From Xanthobacter sp. NM-25 (lineage in GTDB: Bacteria; Pseudomonadota; Alphaproteobacteria; Rhizobiales; Xanthobacteraceae): 64,000 nucleotides of DNA. Positions 61,987-64,000 of this stretch are shown piece after piece (position 1 is the stretch's first letter; every line of letters starts with the position of its first letter). The notes under the pieces are model-generated. The model was not told the origin of the DNA, ran no database searches, and worked only from the letters and a program-made list of their open reading frames with translations. Where the stretch lies: contig NZ_JACBFS010000005.1 of NCBI RefSeq assembly GCF_022138605.1, positions 310,001 to 374,000 of the forward strand, written 5' to 3'. The position numbers and the translations under genes were made by a program.

Positions 61987-62421
61987 CTAGGCGGGCGGCG
62001 CCAGGCGCTGCCGCAGGGCGGTGAGCCGCGCGTCCCGGGTGGCGGCGTCCAGCAGCACGCGGGTGCCGACGCCGAACACCGGGCCCGGCCAGGCGGCATC
62101 GCCGGGATTGCGGCCGACCACGTGCACGTGGAGCTGCGCCACCACATTGCCCAAGGCCGCCACATTGATCTTGGCGCAGCCGGAGGCGGCCTGCACCGCC
62201 GCCGCCACCACCGCGATCTCCTCCATCAGCACCGCCCGTTCCGCAGCGGCAAGGTCGGTGATCTCCACCAGGCCGGCGCGGCGCGGCACCAGCACGCCCC
62301 AGAAGAAGCGGGCATCGTTCACCAGCCGCAGGTGGCACAAGGGCAGGTCGAGGACGAAGGGCCCATCGCCTTCGAGGCGCGGGTCGAGGGCGAAGGGGGT
62401 GGGCGAGCTGGGATCGGACAT
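61987..62421 (-). CDS. HIT domain protein
   Basis: 144 aa from ATG 62421 (AGGAG about ten bases upstream). Histidine triad region reads QLHVHVVGR: the first His of HxHxH is Gln, the other two remain, as in a subgroup of alphaproteobacterial HIT proteins. Probably a nucleotidyl hydrolase or transferase. Same direction as nudC, 135 bp before it. Confidence 0.9.
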   Translation of the reverse strand: MSDPSSPTPFALDPRLEGDGPFVLDLPLCHLRLVNDARFFWGVLVPRRAGLVEITDLAAAERAVLMEEIAVVAAAVQAASGCAKINVAALGNVVAQLHVHVVGRNPGDAAWPGPVFGVGTRVLLDAATRDARLTALRQRLAPPA

Positions 62422-62792
62422 GGCGCGGAGCGCTCCTGGCGGGCCGGCCGGGGGCCGGTGGCGCCCTGTCATGCCCCATGGGGGCGATCGCGGACAAGTC
62501 TGTCGCGGGCGGGGGCGAGGTGGCGCGATGGCGAACCCGCCTCCGGAACGCGACGAGGTTGCCCCCGCCGCCGCGAGCCGCTATGGAGGCGCCGCAATGC
62601 GCCGCGCTTTCCTGTCCGGCGGCGCGCATAAGGTTTTCGGGGATGGTCCGCAACGTCACTTCCGCCCGCTCGTTCTGGTGCGCCCTCTCGCGCCCGGGAG
62701 CGTCGAAACGTCGAAAATGACGCTGCGCTGACGGCGCCGGTGGCGCGCCGACCTGACGTTTCCCCTGTTCAGATCGAAGAAAGGCACGAGCG
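62422..62792. other. 371-bp gap between the HIT gene and lysC
   Basis: No gene supported. Open frames in it have no ribosome sites and their translations look random. It must hold the divergent promoters of the HIT gene and lysC. Only a short CGTCGAAA direct repeat near 62700-62716 stands out; no lysine riboswitch-like structure was seen. Confidence 0.4.

Positions 62793-64000
<1,208 letters not shown>

Overview
The window is high-GC bacterial DNA packed with genes on both strands. Gene families and local order (cycM/kdsB/pheA, a cox-type molybdenum hydroxylase operon with CoxG, glcDEF beside malate synthase A, yejABEF-like peptide uptake, an Ehr/Hyf-like complex) suggest a Hyphomicrobiales alphaproteobacterium, probably Xanthobacteraceae (Xanthobacter/Azorhizobium/Ancylobacter type). 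This taxonomic call is an inference; the window has no rRNA, tRNA or CRISPR array.

Layout. (1) 1-16087: a catabolic island. It holds a molybdenum hydroxylase operon (FAD subunit, large subunit 1, 2Fe-2S subunit, large subunit 2), a cupin-type XRE regulator, two tandem cupins, a nitrilase-family amidase, CoxG, a metal-dependent cyclase/hydrolase, a CMD-family protein and a BMP-type ABC importer. A similar 7-3-7 inverted repeat lies upstream of each of the three transcription units, so the island looks like one regulon. The substrate is not evident; an N-heterocycle is the best guess. (2) 16097-18115: mntR and mntH with a 22-bp perfect palindrome at the mntH promoter. (3) 18122-24872: an AcoR-type sigma-54 activator, a -24/-12 promoter, acetaldehyde dehydrogenase, AdhP, a PDR-type reductase and a small protein. 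(4) 24912-32325: an operon on the minus strand encoding a Hyf/complex I-like membrane complex whose large subunit has Ser in place of both Cys of the N-terminal [NiFe] motif, i.e. an energy-converting-hydrogenase-related (Ehr) complex, preceded by a small HTH regulator. (5) 32588-41027: a membrane protein of unknown role, malate synthase A, ThiE, GlcDEF and a divergent LysR regulator. (6) 41090-47750: AzlCD, a secreted alpha/beta hydrolase, LutABC lactate oxidation, a creatininase-family protein and a Nudix hydrolase. (7) 47747-56392: a yej-type peptide importer with two tandem binding proteins and a VapBC-like pair between its permease and ATPase genes. (8) 56704-64000: cycM, kdsB, pheA, an NCS2 permease with an extra C-terminal domain, nudC, a HIT protein and the start of lysC.

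How the parts fit. Regions 3, 5 and 6 form a C2/C3 oxidation theme: ethanol to acetaldehyde to acetate, glycolate to glyoxylate to malate, and lactate to pyruvate. The Ehr operon could couple a redox reaction to ion translocation, but its electron donor and acceptor are not encoded here. The most notable items are the Ehr complex, the intergenic region in front of it (operator-like repeats plus an 18-bp-stem hairpin), the three-site operator family of the molybdenum hydroxylase island, and the toxin-antitoxin pair inside the peptide-transport operon.
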